In this document: in pieces, positions 46,094-58,390 of the stretch | Layout: every line of letters starts with the position of its first letter | Numbering within the stretch: the first letter of the stretch is position 1 | Source: Clonostachys chloroleuca | Lineage: Eukaryota > Ascomycota > Sordariomycetes > Hypocreales > Bionectriaceae | Direction of reading: 5' to 3' | DNA length: 64,000 bases | NCBI GenBank assembly: GCA_037952775.1 | Contig: JBANAY010000003.1 | Location: forward strand, 17,422,001-17,486,000 | Notes under the pieces: model-generated | Told to the model about the DNA's origin: nothing | The model's database searches: none | Seen by the model: only the letters and a program-made list of their open reading frames with translations | Translations under genes and position numbers: made by a program

Positions 46094-47386
46094 ATGAGGA
46101 CATCTAGGGTATCGAGAGATACGTCGAAGCTGTTCGACAAAGTATCGAGCCCTCCATCGCCCCCCGACGTACGACGCGCTCTCGCTGGCTCGATTCGCCT
46201 ACACGGCAACCACCACGGCGGTAGTATCCCAACAGCAGAATGGTGCACCCACCCCCGACGTCGAGGATATCTTCACGACACCAGCCAAGAAACGACGGAG
46301 GGTTGCAAGTACGACATCACCAGTGAAAGTGATCAAGACGGAACTGGTGGAGGGTGCGGTATCGGTGTCAGAGACCAAAGCGGCCGTTCGACGAGTACGC
46401 AAACCCGCTCGAAAAGTTACAAATGCTACTACGGGAGAGGTCAAGGTAGAGCCGCCGTCGGACTGGGAGGAGATCTACGGGCTTATACGGCAAATGAGGG
46501 CACCCGGCGGCGCCGCTCACGGAGCTGCGGTGGATACCATGGGATGCGAGCGCCTGGCAGACAGGAGTGCGTCGGAGAAGGACCAGAGGTTCCACACGCT
46601 GGTGGCCTTGATGCTCTCAAGTCAGACCAAAGATACGGTCAACGCGGTGGCCATGAAGCGGCTCCAGACTGAGCTCCCCGTACAAGGAGGGCGCCCCGGT
46701 CGGGCTGAACCTGGACAACATGCTGGCCGTGGACCCCAAGCTGTTGAACGAGATGATATGGGCGGTGGGATTCCACAATAACAAGACAAAGTATGAAGCG
46801 ACCCCCTTCGCTGCCTAACGCTCCCCAAACTATCCCAGGTGGCTGACATACGTGGCTCGCTCGTGACATTTGTAGGTACCTGAAGCAGGCAGCGGAGATT
46901 CTTCGTGACAAATGGAATGGTGATATACCGGACACGATCGAGGGCTTGACATCACTGCCGGGCGTCGGGCCCAAAATGGGGTATCTGTGCTTATCAGTGG
47001 CGTGGAATCGCACAGAGGGCATCGGTGTCGACGTGCACGTCCACCGGATCACGAACCTCTGGGGCTGGAACAACACCAAAAACCCCGAGGAAACAAGACT
47101 TGCGCTGCAGTCATGGCTGCCCAAGGACAGGTGGCGGGAGATCAATTCTCTCCTCGTTGGGCTTGGGCAGAAGGTGTGCCTGCCCCAGGGTCGACGGTGC
47201 GGCGACTGCGAGGTCGGACTCCGGGGACTATGCAAGGCTGCGGACCGGAAAAAACTGTCCGAGGGCCGCAGGATCAAGGCTGAGATGGAGCATGTTCAAG
47301 GCGAGGATGCATTGGCCCAGGGGAAGAAGGAGGAGGAGGAGGTAATTAAGACGGAGTTCGTTGTCAAGCAGGAGGAGGTGGAATGA
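46094..47386 (+). CDS. NTH1: Endonuclease III-like DNA glycosylase (Nth1), two frameshifts
   Basis: Base-excision repair enzyme that removes oxidised pyrimidines and nicks abasic sites. Exons 46094-46790 and 46876-47386 give about 401 aa. Seen: a basic Ser/Pro-rich N-terminal tail with [10 protein letters not shown] (a likely nuclear signal), [18 protein letters not shown], the helix-hairpin-helix [11 protein letters not shown] with its catalytic Lys, the Asp of VDVHVHRI, and the four cluster Cys in [11 protein letters not shown] and GLC. The frame changes twice: near the C6 run at 46160-46165 and at the C4 run at 46676-46679 (KRLQTEL to [13 protein letters not shown]). Each can be mended by removing one C or adding two. 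The first could also be a 67-bp intron (46169-46235, GTACGA...CAACAG) without a good branch site; the second cannot. Confidence 0.88.
46160..46165 (+). other. Frame change 1 in Nth1 (C6 run)
   Basis: Upstream frame: [14 protein letters not shown]...; downstream frame: [18 protein letters not shown] and [14 protein letters not shown]. An indel in or just after the C6 run explains it. A short intron starting at 46169 would also fit the frame. Confidence 0.55.
46676..46679 (+). other. Frame change 2 in Nth1 (C4 run)
   Basis: Conserved glycosylase sequence passes from one frame ([13 protein letters not shown]) to the next ([20 protein letters not shown]) exactly at this run. No intron can fit because there is no gap in the alignment. 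Confidence 0.8.
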
Positions 47387-48504
47387 CAGCGCAGCATCCT
47401 GCAAGTGGAAACAGCCCACAGCGAATTGAAGGTCTCACGAGACAACATTAGAAGAATATCCCAGGGGTCCCCCTCCCTCCTATCCTGCCCCCCGCATGCA
47501 TGATGCCGCTCCGGTCCACCCCGGCAACTGACCACCCACCTCCAACCGAAAGCATACCTTAGCGATTGGCAGCTGAGTGGGCAGCGATCGGCTGCGCGTT
47601 TAATGCAGGAATGCCCTGCACGACTGCAAGCCAAGCAACCCAGAGCCCGACTTTATGACCATCAGGGGACCACCGGGTCGGCGCTATTGGATCTAGCTGG
47701 CTGATCCTTGTTTCCGCCATTCGAGGGCGACTCACACGTTGATACCATATACCCACCAGATAACGCCTCGCACCCAGCGAATTCCTGCAGCTGAGTAATG
47801 ACCAACCTTGGTCGTACGAGTCAGAAGCCGACACGGGTCAGAGGTCAGTCAAGGTTCATCGGTTCCAGCCTGTCGCGCACCAAAGGGAGCATTCCACGGA
47901 CAGCGAATGGCAGAAAATTGATTAAATGATTTGTGTTCAAACATGGTAGTAATAATATCTTTGTTTGAAGCAAATATAGTAAGAATTTGGTCAAACAAAT
48001 GTCAAAATTAACAAAACAAAGCATCCGGGCACCCCCATGCGGCGTGCCCATGTAAACAATGCCCATAGAAAAAGCGCCAGCTCATTACGACGCCTCGCAT
48101 AGTTAGGATTGTAGTAAAGTACAATTGCGGCCTGTATCATTCATGCACAACAGCGCACGCCCTCCCTTTCTCCCCATTCAGAAGCGAACAGGTGTAGGTG
48201 GCATGCGGTTCCCCAGAATAGGCCCTTTCCCTTCGCTAATCCAATCATAAAATCGTACTCGTTATATTCGAAATAAAGAAGAAACACATTTGGTGTTGTA
48301 GTCGGTGAGGAGGAGGACGGAGGAATTGGTCCTCTGTGGTTGGGGACGCTCGCATGGGCTGGTGCTGATTGCGAAGGGAGCCATTCGGGTGATGGAACTG
48401 CCTTGCCGAACGCGGCTAGCCCGTGTGTATCCGAGGGTCGGGGTTGGAGACACACTCGGCCGGTGACCCTTCTCATTTCTCAGAGAAACAGGCAGAACAC
48501 AATT
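47387..48504. other. Convergent intergenic, Nth1 and AN1 protein
   Basis: 1.1 kb. An AT-rich patch at about 47920-48030 contains a 9-bp inverted repeat (TTTGTTTGA at 47960-47968 and TCAAACAAA at 47991-47999). No gene is seen. Confidence 0.5.
47960..47999. repeat. 9-bp inverted repeat, 22-nt spacer
   Basis: TTTGTTTGA and its perfect complement TCAAACAAA in AT-rich DNA between two gene ends. It could form a hairpin in a transcript; no further support. Confidence 0.4.
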
Positions 48505-48787
48505 CTATACGCCTCGGATGACCTGAGTGCGCTCGGATTCGAGCTGGGCGGCGTTGCGGGCGTGGGATTGCGTTTTGCACTGGCAGAAACGGCTGCGTTA
48601 GAACGGCTCTTTAGGCTCGGGAAGTGGCGGCGGTGGAACTTACGTCTTCGAGACCGCTGCACTTATGATCCTCCAGCAGACGGTGCTTGCTGCAGAAGTG
48701 GCCCTGGCAGAAGCTGCAGTCGCCAACGATGAGCTGGGCTCGTTCGCGGCACTCGGTGGCGTTGCAACGGATCTTCTTTCCAGCCAT
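48505..48787 (-). CDS. Tiny AN1-type zinc-finger protein
   Basis: Two exons on the minus strand, 48787-48644 and 48579-48505, separated by a 64-bp intron, encode 72 aa. The product is almost entirely one AN1 zinc finger: paired Cys/His ligands are seen in RCNATEC, GDCSFCQGHFCSKH and EDHKCSGLEDC, followed by SH in KTQSHARN. The short tail ELESERTQVI-like helix (AAQLESERTQVIRGV) closes the protein. AN1 fingers occur in ubiquitin/proteasome-linked stress proteins. Neither exon is long enough to stand out as an open frame, so the gene is easy to miss. The start (MAGKKIRCNATEC) is the only good ATG. Confidence 0.88.
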
Positions 48788-51762
48788 GATGGGCGTTGGG
48801 TGAGGAGGCTGTGTGAGAGAGTGGGAGCGGTGGGAGGAGTTGCTCTACCGAAGGGATCTCGAGGACCGGCGGGTGTCGAGAAGGCGGAATGAGAGTGTGT
48901 AAGAGAGAACGACGACGGCCGTGAGGGATAGAGCGTAGAGAGGATGCAATGAGGGAGGATAGAATGGATGTCGGAGGGAGAGCGAAGGCTGCAAGCGAAT
49001 GCGTCAGCGGTACGGGGCTGTCGGCCTTTATAGGACGACTACTAATTACGGAGAGCAAGCCAACAAGGCATCGACGAGGGTCAAGAGTCACTGGGATCGG
49101 GCCCTTGTCTCTCGGTGGAGTCGGGGTGCTCGCCTCCCGGGGATGGCCTTACCTGAAATCGTAATTTCGACCATGGCCCCAGCCTTTCCTGGTCACCGAA
49201 TCATGTGGAACCGTCGAGATTCAGAGACTCAGACGGGATGTCTTAGTTGCGATACGCAAGGTACTTCCAATGGACGGGCTGGAAGTTCCAGCCGGGCGGC
49301 AGTGGAGCCAGTCAGGACTACAGGCCGCTCCGGCCTAGCGCTGGTGGACAAGAGGCCCTGTAGATGGATGGGCAGTCTCCATTCGCGAGGGACTATGCAG
49401 GGCAGATACATGGCACAAAGGAGGGAGGTCTGCTGCATGCATATCGGTCGGATAGGTTACAGTCGACCATGCACGTACAAACCCAAGATGGGTGCAGCCG
49501 CTGGTGCTGTTCCGCATTGTTTATGCTGTCCCGACTTGATTGGACATGCGGGCTGGGGGGTGAACCCTTGGGGGGTGGCGGCGGCTGGAGGCTAAAGGGG
49601 AGGGGTCTTGGGGGTGTTGCCGCCGCACCAGCCGGGGGGCGCAAGGCTCCGAAAGCGGTGGCCGCCGTCAGTACTCTGTTTTGTCAGCCCCATCTAGTGG
49701 GAGGCCAGCGCTGTGTAAGCAGCAAAGCTCGCAGCCACAGTGAGTCTTCGGCCGGTATTGAGCCACCACCGCAGCGCTGAGGTGACGTCGTCAGAGGCCA
49801 ATTCCGTACCAGCAGCCAGCAGCCTCTACGCTCTCCTGCCCAGCAAGGATTTGCCAAAGGCACCCAACAGACCCCGAAAACAAAGCAATGCAGACAGCAG
49901 ACCGGGGTTTCTGACTCTCTTCCCTGCAGACAGAGTTTTCCCCCAGCGGCAATAACAGTCTGGGCACGAAATGTATGTACGTTGGCGGGCAGGTGACATT
50001 GGTCCTAAATGGAGCGAACACGCGGTCAACGCGGCGATCTTATCGTTGCAAAAATTGGGCCCAGAACCCGGGCCAGGGGGTCTGGATGTCCCGATGTTGG
50101 GACCTGCTAACCTGCTCGCCCTTTCGTGTTAGTGTTCTAGTCCTTTCCACTGTGTGTATGTAGGTACGTCTTGTGTGCAAGGTATTATTAGCACAACGGC
50201 AAGTCATGTCTCTGGTGCCATGGCCTGGCCGATGATATGTCTCTGATCGGTACCATCTCTGCGAAGGGAGGACTTTTTCCTTTTTCGCCTCCTTCTTCTT
50301 CCCCCATTGCCCTAGACTAGATCAACGCCTCTGAATACCCAGTGCCGTATGGCGCCTCCGAGCCCAACTGATTCATTCACATGCCAGCGAACTAGCGGTG
50401 GACAGCAGGTCCTGTTGACCCGGCCAGCCCACGCACCATACCATACCGTGGTGTGCTTGTGCCCAGGCGGATGGATGGGTTAGGCCATACATACACGCAA
50501 GGTTAGGTAGTTATGTGCAAAGCAAGCTCGAGGGCGCACGCTGTATGTTGGGTGAGCTGATCACTCACTTGCTGCTAACCCACCCCGGTTCTCGTATTTG
50601 GCGGTAGTGTCCGTCCAGTTCTCGCCCCAGGATTCCACCGAAAATGCAAGAGCAGGAAAAAAAAAAAGGACAAGTCAGCTATCATGTCGCACAGGCATGC
50701 TATGTTCTTGTTGAGCGGCTGTAAAGTTTTCCGCTGGTACCGCAAGCTATCGGCCGACCTTCGTTCATATAGAGAATCCCAGTTGAAATCCCCCAAGGCT
50801 TTGCCGAAACTGGGCGCCAGCACGGGTATCCCGGTTTGGTTCAATGATCAATCTCATTTTCCCCATGTCCCCTGCATTCTTTCTTTTGTGTCTGGGTATT
50901 TCCATTGTGTAGCTCTGTCCATGGACAAAGAAAGGAAAGTTTGGGTTTTCCCTGACTCAACAATTCCGGGCCTTGGCTGCTGCATGTCTTAGCACTAGCT
51001 GAGCCAGTCCAGTCTGCTGCTGGCCAGTGCGAGTACTAGTACCCCCTTTTCCGTTCTGATGGAAGAGAAATAGAAGAACAGACGAGTGTCTGGTTTCATC
51101 ACGTGATGCCTCTTCGACTTGAGTCCTGATCCCTTGGACCCCTTTTGGTTCTATTCAATATAAGGTTAGTAGGTACTCCGTAAACCAGGGCCCCGTTTTC
51201 CCTTATCCATTTGCGCCCCTGCCCATTGACATCATTCAGAGGTAATCCTTCAATAAGTCACTCTACATTCCAGGAATTTAGTCTTGTTTCTGTGTAGCCC
51301 GTGTCCGAACTTGTCGGAGGCCCTTTCCTGGTTTTCCTCGTCATTGACCCGAAAAACTCAGATCTGGCCCGATATTTCTGACTTGACCCATCTTCGTTGC
51401 ACCAGTGTATTTGGAATCAGGCCGATCCTTCAACTGGTGCATCGTCATGTGAGCTATTAATACAGGCATGCATACATACTATATTGAGGGATAAGGCGTT
51501 GGAGCATTGTGTCATCGCCATTGGGGATTTACGTCCGATTTGTCATCGTAGAATTCAGCATCTGCCCCGAGGTGTTGCATATGCATACGCCTCTGGCAGC
51601 TGCGGCTAACCACTCGGCCGTGCCTCTCTCTATCTTGATCACCTGGGATAATTCCCCGTTACATTCCCCGCTGCAACTGAGGCCAAATTGTGTGATTCCA
51701 ACTTGGACGAAGAGGCCAGCCGCGGCACGTGAACTTGCCATATCATTGATACCGACTTCGCC
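48788..51762. other. 3-kb gene-free divergent region
   Basis: Separates the AN1 gene from 5-oxoprolinase. Many short overlapping frames occur (for example around 49000-49780) but none is recognisable. The G/C-rich part near 49540-49670 has several G runs. A perfect 12-bp palindrome with an E-box core lies at 51097-51108. Confidence 0.5.
51097..51108. promoter_or_regulatory. CATCACGTGATG palindromic E-box
   Basis: Perfect 12-bp palindrome with the TCACGTGA core bound by Cbf1-type factors that control sulfur metabolism in yeasts. It lies 655 bp before the 5-oxoprolinase ATG. The link to glutathione/sulfur control is inference. Confidence 0.35.
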
Positions 51763-54700
51763 ATGACTGCCGTAGAAGACACAAAGGAGCGGGGCATCAG
51801 GATTGCCATTGATCGCGGTGGTACATTTACCGACTGCGTGGGTGAGCAAGATGGCAAGGAGATCATCATCAAGCTCCTCTCGGAGGACCCTGCCAATTAC
51901 AAAGATGCGCCGCTCGAGGGCATCAGGCGCATAATGTCCCATTTCCTCGGGCGCGAGATCCCCCGCGGCGAAGCCCTGGATACGTCACAGATCGAGTCTA
52001 TTCGGATGGGTACGACCGTCGCGACGAATGCTCTCCTCGAACGCAAGGGAGAGAAGATGGCCATGGTTGTCACGGAAGGTTTCAAGGACTGCCTGACGAT
52101 CGGAAACCAGAGCCGGCCGAAGATCTTTGACCTGGCCATTCGGAAACCGGACGTGCTCTATGAGACGGTAATTGAGATCCAGGAGCGGGTCACACTGGAG
52201 GACTATGCAGAGGACCCTGAGAGGAAGACCTCGGAGCCGGAGGCCCAAGTGGGCACGCAGGAAGCTGCAGGTAAGACACTGGTGAGAGGCCTCTCCGGGG
52301 AGACTGTCCGCGTCCTCAAGCGTGCCGATGAGGATGAGGTGCGGAGGAAGCTCAAGATCGTATATGATCAGGGGATCCGTAGCATTGCTGTGTGCTTGCT
52401 CCACGGGTACACATATCCCGACCATGAGGCCTTGATCGGCCGTGTGGCAAGGGAAGTCGGTTTCTCAAACATTTCACTTAGCCATGAGCTGATGCCGATG
52501 ATCAAGCTTGTTCCCCGAGCAACTTCAGTCTGCGCTGATGCATACCTAACACCCGCAATCAAGAAGTACATTGATGGATTCTCAGCAGGTTTCGAGGGTG
52601 GGCTGGGAACACGAAGTGTCAAGGAAGAGAGGGGCGCAAAAGGCGCCAGATGTGAGTTCATGCAGAGCGATGGTGGTCTGGTTGACGTTGAGAAGTTCAC
52701 TGGCCTCAAGGCTATCTTGTCTGGCCCAGCTGGCGGCGTGGTCGGTTATGCCACCACATCCTATGACAACAACACCAAGATTCCTGTCATTGGATTTGAC
52801 ATGGTACTCGGACATCCCCCCGCAAAATCTTAGAGTTCAAGGGGGCTGTGAGACTGACATGAAATGATCCTTAGGGCGGAACAAGCACAGACGTGTCTCG
52901 CTACGGCGAAGGTCGCTACGAGCATGTTTTTGAGACCACGACCGCCGGGATTTCCATCCAAGCTCCCCAGCTGGACATTAACACCGTCGCTGCAGGTGGC
53001 GGCTCCAGGCTTTTCTGGCGCAACGGCCTCTTCGTGGTCGGCCCCGAGTCGGCTGGGGCACACCCAGGACCGGCATGCTATCGAAAGGGCGGTCCGGCGA
53101 CCGTGACCGACGCGAACCTGTATCTCGGGCGTCTCCTCCCCGAATTCTTCCCGAAGATCTTTGGCGAAAATGAGGACCAGGGCCTTGATCCTGAAGCAAG
53201 CAAGCGGGTCCTCCAGGAGCTCGCCGACCAGGTCAACGAGGAAACCGTCACGAATCTCTCGGTGGATGAAGTGGCCCATGGATTCCTCACCGTGGCCAAC
53301 GAGACGATGACGAGGCCCATCCGCTCCATCACCGAGGCGAAGGGCCACGACTCCTCGAAGCATCGACTGGCGACGTTTGGCGGTGCGGGCGGCCAGCACG
53401 CCGTTGCCATTGCCGAGTCTCTTGGTATCCGGCAGATCCTGGTCCACCGATATTCCTCTGTTCTCTCTGCCTACGGGATGGCCCTGGCTGATGTGGTGGA
53501 TGAACGGCAGGAGCCGGACTCGAACACCTGGGAAGATAATGGCAAAGTGGTAGATGAACTCAAAGAGAGAATGCGGAAGCTCAAAGAAAAGTCGAGAGAG
53601 AGTCTGGCTGATCAGGGGTTCAACGACAATGAGATTGGATTCGAAGAGTACCTCAACATGCGCTATCGCGGAACGGAATCGGCACTCATGATAATCAAAC
53701 CTTCCGAGGAGGAAGCTAAGCAATATTTCGACGGCAACGACTGGTCGTTTGGCCAGGCATTTGTCAAGCAGCATCAGTACGAGTTTGGCTTCACTCTGGA
53801 CGAGCGGGATATCATTGTGGACGATATCAGAGTCCGAGGAATCGGAAAGAGCTTCAGGCACAAGGAAAAGACCGTAGACGAGCAGCTGAAGGTAATTAAG
53901 AAGCAGGATGTGGCTGAGAGCAAGAGGCATGGAAGTCAACAGGTCTATTTTGGAGAGGGTAGGCTCGACACACCGATATTCAAACTGGAGAATTTGGATG
54001 TTGGTGATGTGGTGAAGGGGCCGGCCATACTCGCAGATGGAACACAGACCATTGTTGTCACGCCAAAGTCACAAGCACTCGTCACAGAAACTCACGTCAT
54101 CATCGATTTGGAATACAGCAACTCGAAGGAATCGTAAGTTGAACCCTATTGCATATTTAGGGCCTGGTTACCAGCTAACATTATCTAGGTCGCAAACTGG
54201 AGTAGAGAACAAGGAGGTCGACCCTATCATGCTCAGTATCTTCGGTCATAGATTCATGTCCATCGCCGAGCAGATGGGCAGGAGTCTCCAGAAGACCAGT
54301 GTGAGTACGAACGTGAAGGAGCGTCTCGACTTTTCCTGTGCCATCTTTGATGCTACGGGCGGGCTGGTTGCCAACGCACCTCATCTCCCCGTCCACCTCG
54401 GCTCAATGTCCACATTTGTTCGTTGCCAGGCCGAGATTTGGAGGGGTAAACTGAATAAGGGGGATGTCATAATTTCCAACCATCCGTCTTACGGCGGCAC
54501 CCATCTTCCTGACGTGACACTGATGATGCCGGCCTTTGATTCCAAAGGGGAGGAAATCCTTTTCTACGCGGCATCCCGAGCCCATCATGCCGATATTGGT
54601 GGCATCAGCGCTGGTAGCATGCCACCGCATTCGAGGGAACTGTTCCAAGAGGGAGCATCGATTCGGAGTGAAAAGTTGGTCAGCGGAGGAAAGTTTGATG

Positions 54701-55983
54701 AGAAGCGCGTCATTGAGCTGTTCTACGATGAGCCGGCCAGGTATCCTGGTTGCAGCGGTACTCGTACCCTTGCGGACAACATCAATGACCTCAGGGCTCA
54801 GGTGTCAGCTAACCAAAAGGGAATCTCGCTCATTGAGACTCTGATTGAGGAGTATGGACAAGAGACTGTTCAGTTTTACATGGTGAACATCCAGAAGAAC
54901 GCAGAGCTTTGCGTCCGAAGACTGCTCAAGGAAGTAAGTGAGCGGTTCGAAGGCAAGGATCTCTCGGCAGTCGACTACATGGACGACGGCAGTCCCATCA
55001 GGCTCAAAGTCAAGATTGACCGTGAGAAGGGCGAGGCCGAGTTTGATTTCGAGGGAACAGGGGCTGAAGTCTATGGAAACATCAACGCCCCACAGGCGAT
55101 CACATACAGCGCCATCATATACTGTTTACGGTGCCTCATATCTGAGGATATCCCATTGAACCAAGGATGTTTGAAGCCGATCCATGTGAGGATCCCTCCG
55201 AAATCAATACTTTCGCCCTCGCCCGGCGCAGCGGTTGTAGGCGGCAACGTGCTCACTAGCCAGCGAATCACCGACGTGATCCTCAAGGCGTTTGAAGCTT
55301 GTGCCGCGAGCCAAGGATGCTGCAACAACCTCACCTTTGGGTTTGGCGGGAACCAGTCTGGGCAGGATGCCGTAAAGGGATTCGGATACTACGAGACAAT
55401 TGCGGGCGGCAGCGGCGCCGGACCTACGTGGGTTGGAACTGACGGTGTGCATGTTCACATGACCAACACCAGAATCACCGATTCCGAGATCTTTGAACGT
55501 CGCTATCCTGTGCTGCTTCGCGAGTTTTCCATTCGGGAAGGGTCCGGTGGCAAAGGCCAACATCGGGGCGGACACGGCGTGATCCGGGATATCGAATTCC
55601 GCATCCCACTACAAGTCTCTATTCTTAGCGAAAGACGAGTATATCATCCTTACGGCCTTAAGGGAGGTGAGGATGGCGAGTGTGGCCTGAACCTGTGGAT
55701 TAGAAATGTAGAGAAGGCTGTCAGTTGGGAGGAGTCGATAAAGGCGTTTCATGAAGGTGATGACCACTCTCGCGAGAAGGTTTTCGAGGAGCGACACATC
55801 AATATGGGAGCTAAGAATAGTGCTGCGATGAAGGCGGGAGAGAGGATCCGTATATTGACACCGGGAGGCGGTGGATTTGGGCCTGTTGGCAAGGAGAGCG
55901 TCGCTGTGAAAAGGCGAGACGAGACGGAAGGGTGGAAGAAGGGCAGTGGAGCTTCAAGAGATGAGGTCGCTCTTCAAGCGTAA
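51763..55983 (+). CDS. OXP1: 5-oxoprolinase (ATP-dependent)
   Basis: Large cytosolic enzyme of the gamma-glutamyl (glutathione) cycle that opens 5-oxoproline to glutamate using ATP. Three exons, 51763-52803, 52875-54133 and 54189-55983, give 1364 aa, slightly longer than the usual ~1290. The hydantoinase A half is N-terminal: [14 protein letters not shown] (~14-27), [24 protein letters not shown] and the [14 protein letters not shown] nucleotide site formed across intron 1. The hydantoinase B half follows (from ~780), with [50 protein letters not shown] and TPGGGGFGP near the end. In bacteria the halves can be two proteins; here they are fused as in eukaryotes. Last ~30 residues are charged and unconserved. 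Confidence 0.94.
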
Positions 55984-56581
55984 AAGTTGGCTGGATGTCG
56001 GAGGGCGCCGCCCGATAGAAGGTGGTGGTGATATTGGCTTAGATAAAGAGCTACTTGTAGCGTCACTACAGATTCATGTCGGATTAAGTCTCTCGCTAGC
56101 ATTACGCTACTGGTGCTCAAGGAGAAAAGAGCCCGCAATAGGCAGCTGCCTGTAGCTTGTGGAACCGTTGACTCACTCACTAAACCTTCTGTAGCTCTTT
56201 TCCCCGCCTCTGAATGACGCCTGTGAGATCCATAATATCGATACTAAAGTCCTCAAGCAGAGGAGGTATCCGGCGAACAATATTAGTAGGAGAAGCCTAG
56301 GTAGATTGTTAACCTGTACATAGCTCACTCCCCATTCAATTTTGCCCACGAGCGTCATCCGTCTCTTTCACGTTTCCTCGTCGTACACAGAGATATTTAT
56401 TGTCTGGGCCTTGTCGCGGAGAGAGACGCAGAGGAAAAGCATAGTGCCCAACAAGCAGAACACCTTCATCTCTGCTTGATCAAGGAGAATTGCGTGCCTA
56501 TCCACTGCTGCCGAGAGACACACATTGAAGGTGCCCCATCATCTGTATTGACCACTGCTGAACTGCGCCAAATCAGCTAAA
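55984..56581. other. Intergenic, 5-oxoprolinase to ADGF
   Basis: 598 bp in tandem orientation. A perfect TGACTCA (56169-56175) lies about 407 bp before the next ATG. No gene is seen. Confidence 0.5.
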
Positions 56582-58390
56582 ATGTCCTTCTCAAATGAAG
56601 AATGGGAGGAGGTCTCCCAGGGCATTCCCTCAAAAGAGGATCCCTTCCTCCAAAAGTATCTCGCCGGGAGGGGTAGCTTGATGGAACAGGAGAAGACCTC
56701 ACGCTCTGATGCCTCGTTCCGCGCCTCCCTTTCCCCCATTGCCAAACGGGCATGTACTATTGTCGACCGCATCAAGGAGATGGAGAAGCAGACGGTATGG
56801 ACAGCCAGTGTGGAGGAAGAGATGGCTCAAACCCAGCACGAGCGCATCTTCCCGGGCATGATGTTCATGCTTGCCAAAGACCGTATGGAGAGCACTGCGC
56901 TTTGGAAGATTATCCGCCGGATGCCCAAGGGCTCTCTGCTACACGCACATATGGACGCTATGGTTGACTTTGATTTTCTTCTTGATTTTATGCTGCAAAC
57001 CCCCGGCATACACATGTCCAGTGACCGTGGCATCACCAGCCAGGCCGCCAAGGACGATGCAGGCCTTCTGTTTCGCTATAAAGCAAAGGAGAACACGGAA
57101 GGTTCCCCCTGGACCGAAGATTACAAGCCAGGCACCTTTATACTTCTCACGCATGCGGCTGATGCATTCCCTGACGGAGGCCGGGCGGGTTTCCTCAAGT
57201 GGCTGAAAAGCCGTTGCACCTTGGGTTTGGTGGATAGCCACGAGCATCACCATGGACTCGATGCCATTTGGGATAAGTTTGGGAAGTGCTTCGTCGTAGT
57301 GGACTCCATCATCCATTACGAGCCCATTTACCGTGCCTTTCTTCGACGTCTTATGAGTGTTCTGAAGAACGATGGAGTAAATTGGGCTGAACTACGGTAA
57401 GTACAAGTCCCTCCCCCCTATTGTGACTCAATTCTAATGGAATCGTCAAGATTCACCTGGTCGCTAAACTACTGCCGCGACCGCCAAGAGGAACCAGAGA
57501 AGGACTATACTCATATGTTCCAAGTTATTGAAGAAGAGGTTGCCCGATTCAAGGCTTCTCCAGAAGGTGAAGGCTTCTGGGGACTCACCACCATTTGGAC
57601 CAGCCTACGAAGCAACCCAACCCGGCCTTTGGTAGAAAGCATGGATCATTGCATCACCACAAAGATCCAATTTCCTCATCTCATCGCTGGATACGATGTG
57701 GTAGGCTTCGAAGACTTCGGTCGGCCACTTGTTGATCTGCTGCCTGAGCTATTCTGGTTCCGCAAGCAATGCGCTGAGGAAGGGATTAACCTGCCGTTTT
57801 TCTTCCATGCTGGAGAAACACTTGGTGATGGAACCGCAACTGATTCAAACTTGTACGATGCTATTCTTCTTGGTACGCGAAGGATTGGACACGCCTACAG
57901 TCTCTACAAACACCCGCTACTTATCGACATGGTCAAGGAGAAGCGTATTCTGGTCGAGTCGTGCCCGATTTCCAATGAGGTTCTTCGTCTATGCGCCTCC
58001 ATCACAGCGCACCCACTTCCCGCACTGCTAGCCCGCGGGGTTCCCTGCAGCTTATGCAATGATGACCCGGCCATGTTGGGTCAGGATACGTCCGGCATGT
58101 CCCACGACTTTTGGCAAGCTCTGCAGGGTTGGGACAACTTGGGGCTCGCGGGCCTGGGCAGCTTGGCGGAGAACAGCGTTAGGTGGTCCGCGTTCGAGGA
58201 CGAGGGCCAAGCTGAATGGATCAAGGGGGTTAAGGAGGCGAGCTTGGGTGACGGGATCAAGGCGAAGAGGATCAAGGAGTGGCAGGTGGAGTGGGAGAAG
58301 TTCTGCCTCTGGATCGTAACCGAGTATGGGGAGGAGTTTGATCCAGACGTGGCCGTTTCTAAACCAGTCGATGGAGAGTCAGCAATATAA
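56582..58390 (+). CDS. ADGF-type adenosine deaminase
   Basis: Adenosine deaminase-related growth factor (CECR1-like) family, which turns adenosine or deoxyadenosine into inosine forms. Exons 56582-57396 and 57451-58390 give 584 aa with a 54-bp intron. Seen: the zinc-binding HAHMD at H121/H123, HAGET with the catalytic Glu region, the RRIGHAYSLYKHPLL zinc histidine segment, ESCPISNEVL, and CNDDPAMLG with the paired Asp of the active site. The N-terminal ~90 residues match the extra ADGF helix region rather than classic adenosine deaminase. There is no clear signal peptide, so unlike animal ADGF the product is probably intracellular. It could feed purine salvage or nitrogen use. Confidence 0.92.

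Noticed and set aside
49000..49780. Several overlapping frames upstream of 5-oxoprolinase
   Set aside because: Compositionally driven by G-rich DNA; no conserved motif in any of them.
52830..53939. 369-codon minus-strand frame opposite 5-oxoprolinase
   Set aside because: Shadow of a strongly conserved gene on the plus strand; no domain.
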